Shown here: one piece after another, positions 39,621-41,391 of the stretch
How positions within the stretch are numbered: position 1 is the first letter of the stretch
Layout of the letters: each line of letters begins with the position of its first letter
Source of the DNA: Planctomycetota bacterium
Lineage (GTDB): Bacteria; Planctomycetota; Planctomycetia; Pirellulales; UBA7805
Reading direction: 5' to 3'
NCBI GenBank assembly: GCA_021413705.1
Contig: JAIOPX010000173.1
Location: 1-41,391, forward strand
DNA length: 41,391 nt
Translations under genes and position numbers: made by a program
Notes under the pieces: generated by a model
Told to the model about the DNA's origin: nothing
Database searches by the model: none
The model's input: only the letters and a program-made list of their open reading frames with translations

Positions 39621-40634
39621 TCACGTTAAAGCGGCTGATTCCTCATCCGCCGCGGGTGACAGTGGACTCCTTCGCCGGCGCATGACGTCTGCGGCAACGG
39701 TGTCGATCATCAACTGCAAAACGTGGTATAGCACTAGCGATAGCACGCCGATCCCAAAGCCCTGGCTGATGGCCAGGTGTAGGCCGATCATCAGCGTTTT
39801 CTGACTGCCGGCAACGCCCACGGCCGCCGCTTCGGGTTGAGCAATTCGAAGCACACGAGCTGCGCCATAGCCCAGCACCAAAGCGCCTGTGTGGACCAAC
39901 GCCACTGACACGATCAACAGCCCCCAAACCCAGACGCCCAGCACAGATTCCTCGCCCCCCTTTGCCAGTTCGTGTCCCGAGTTGATCGCCCCCAACAGAA
40001 CCATAATCAGAATGCCCAGCAGGCAAACCATCGAGAATGGCGTTTTATTCGCAGTGGCAAACTGCGCCAGCGACCGTGGCATACGCAGCAACTGTCCGGC
40101 GGTCATCGGCAACACCGCCACCAGCGCCAGGCTGACCACCATGTTCCAAGGCGCGGGCAATGCCCCCCCGGTGGCCACCGTAACTTGTCGCCCTGTCATC
40201 AACCACAATAAGAATGGTGTTACCAGAAAGCAGCTTACATTGGTGACCATCGTCACGATCAAGGCCACCGCATCGTTTCCGCCGGCGCGGCGTGTCCACA
40301 CGGCCGCCGAGGCGAGTGTGCAAGGAAGGGCAGCGGTCAAACAAAGTCCGCTCCCGAGCGAAGTTGGAAGCCAGTGTGCGACGCTCCAGGCCAGGAGAGG
40401 TACAACAATGAAGTTGACCGCAATACCCAGGCTCGCCGCGGCCGGGCGGCTCATGGCACGCCACACCGCCTGCGAATCCAGCGACCACGACATCAGAAAC
40501 AACACCAGCGCAACGACCACCTTCTCGGGGAACCGTTCTGCCCAGGGGCTGAGCGATTGCCAGGCCGTGAAGCCAATCGCCAATACGATAACCAGCGCGA
40601 TCAGAAACCACTGGCGGGCGACAAAAGCCTTCAT
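39621..40634 (-). CDS. SBF-like (bile acid:sodium symporter family) transporter
   Basis: This is a 337-residue protein with about ten membrane helices. Motifs of the SBF-like/YfeH-type branch are visible: FLMSWSLDSQAVWRAM, the crossover region GNDAVALIVTMVTNVSCFLV, and AAAVGVAGSQKTLMIGLHLA near the C-terminus. The family transports organic anions with sodium; the substrate is not known. It ends 64 bases before the dyad region of the next minus-strand gene and begins 14 bases after the TPR gene at the window end, so the two may be co-transcribed. Confidence 0.87.
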   Translation of the reverse strand: MKAFVARQWFLIALVIVLAIGFTAWQSLSPWAERFPEKVVVALVLFLMSWSLDSQAVWRAMSRPAAASLGIAVNFIVVPLLAWSVAHWLPTSLGSGLCLTAALPCTLASAAVWTRRAGGNDAVALIVTMVTNVSCFLVTPFLLWLMTGRQVTVATGGALPAPWNMVVSLALVAVLPMTAGQLLRMPRSLAQFATANKTPFSMVCLLGILIMVLLGAINSGHELAKGGEESVLGVWVWGLLIVSVALVHTGALVLGYGAARVLRIAQPEAAAVGVAGSQKTLMIGLHLAISQGFGIGVLSLVLYHVLQLMIDTVAADVMRRRRSPLSPAADEESAALT

Positions 40635-40648
40635 ACGATGCCCGCTTG

Positions 40649-41391
40649 TTATCTAGGTTGAACCTTCGCGGGAGCGGGTTTGGCTTCCGCGGGCGGCTTC
40701 TTGTCTCCCTCCGACTGCTGCCGCAACCATTTGGCGCGCAGCCGGCATCCCGTCGGCATGCTGATGCCAGGCTTTTCGTAGAGTTCCAGCGCGCGCTGCG
40801 TCTGGCCGGTTGCCTGACAAGTTCGGGCCAAGTTGTAGAGTGCCCCGGCATAAAACCTGTCTTTAGTTCCGGTTTTGATAGTTGTCTCAAAGAATTGTAC
40901 GGCCACCGGGAAATTGCCTTGTTCGTAGTTCACCAGCCCGAGCCAGTAGGTGGCGTAATTGCGCATCGCTTCGAATTGCGCGAGCCTCTCGGCAGGCACC
41001 TCCTTGGCGGGCTGGGCGCGCAAGCTTTCCACGGCATCACGGGCATCGAGATACAGAGATTTGGCGGACTCGCCGGCCGCATCGTTCTCCGCAATCCCCG
41101 CGGCCGCATTGGCGAGCTTCTTCTCTGGAGGATCGAACCGCCCTTGGAAATGCCGCTGACGGCCCGCCCAGAGGGGATAGAAGATTCGTTCCCGCAGGAC
41201 GAGTTTCGGATCGTGTTCACCCTCGATTCCCTCACCCTTGCGTGCTTCCTCAACCTGTTTGGCCTGCCGCTTTACCAGGGGTGTCGAGACGATAGCCAGT
41301 TCGCGCGCTAACTCCGCTTGCACCGCAGGCGCCGAGTGTTGTCGCTCCGCCGCGGAAATATAGGGCCATAGCCAGATCCGCGCCGCGCCCA
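40649..41391 (-). CDS. TPR-containing protein (5' end outside window)
   Basis: The frame is open through the right edge, so the N-terminus is missing. A GTG at 41323 is not accepted as the start because coding sequence continues beyond it. The visible 247 residues include a charged helical part (VKRQAKQVEEARKGEG) and TPR-like units (YATYWLGLVNYEQGNFPVAVQFFE and YAGALYNLARTCQATGQTQRALELYE). The tail is Lys/Pro/Ala-rich. Its composition resembles the long TPR gene at 7684. The function is unknown. Confidence 0.75.
   Translation of the reverse strand, partial: GAARIWLWPYISAAERQHSAPAVQAELARELAIVSTPLVKRQAKQVEEARKGEGIEGEHDPKLVLRERIFYPLWAGRQRHFQGRFDPPEKKLANAAAGIAENDAAGESAKSLYLDARDAVESLRAQPAKEVPAERLAQFEAMRNYATYWLGLVNYEQGNFPVAVQFFETTIKTGTKDRFYAGALYNLARTCQATGQTQRALELYEKPGISMPTGCRLRAKWLRQQSEGDKKPPAEAKPAPAKVQPR

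Overview
The window looks like a piece of a planctomycete chromosome, probably Pirellulales-like. The evidence is the mix of gene families: several ECF sigma factors each beside a different membrane partner, a Ser/Thr kinase fused to a sulfatase-modifying-type domain, a prepilin-like protein of the DUF1559 type, PEP-CTERM proteins, long secreted TPR proteins, and an FG-GAP protein. This placement comes from family knowledge, not from a database search. No rRNA, tRNA, CRISPR array, insertion sequence or prophage was seen.

Left part (1-20165). Three ECF sigma modules occur in 19 kb. The first is sigma 589-1152 with a FecR-like partner cut by the window edge. The second is sigma 12573-13070 with a 593-residue membrane protein that carries four xPxP repeats and a YfbK-like C-terminal domain. 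The third is sigma 18588-19238 with a kinase/FGE-like protein. Between them lie a secreted GH43-like beta-propeller protein, a PAP2-like membrane protein with a PlsC-type acyltransferase, a Xer tyrosine recombinase, and two TPR proteins (the longer one has a broken 5' frame). A plus-strand group follows: a PEP-CTERM protein, a DUF1559 pilin-like protein and a cysteine-containing secreted protein that ends in a textbook terminator. Two small translationally coupled genes (19585-20165) close the region.

Middle part (20197-28302). A complete minus-strand kdp operon encodes a high-affinity potassium ATPase: an unnamed 32-residue membrane peptide, then kdpF, kdpA, kdpB, kdpC, kdpD and kdpE. Adjacent genes overlap by four bases or are separated by short gaps. 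Tandem GTTAAGA boxes 21 bp apart lie upstream and are candidate KdpE sites. The two micropeptide genes were found by reading the leader directly.

Right part (28419-41391). This holds an FG-GAP/VCBS secreted protein, an S8 protease with a PEP-CTERM tail, a YhaM-like HD exoribonuclease whose 3' end overlaps murA, and the informational/cell-wall cluster rpmE-prfA-prmC-murA. Beyond it are a glycine-rich RRM protein, a 47-residue basic peptide, a small hypothetical gene, an acyl-CoA desaturase with an unknown co-transcribed gene, an SBF-like transporter, and a TPR protein cut by the window end.

The most unusual signal outside genes is a set of paired, inverted palindromic elements resembling REPINs. 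Two pairs (1271-1384 and 33750-33869) share an outer GTAGG and a TGCCG loop, while the stems change by compensatory substitutions. Two other families occur at 3350-3555 and inside the kinase gene at 18241-18326, where the element is translated as a linker.
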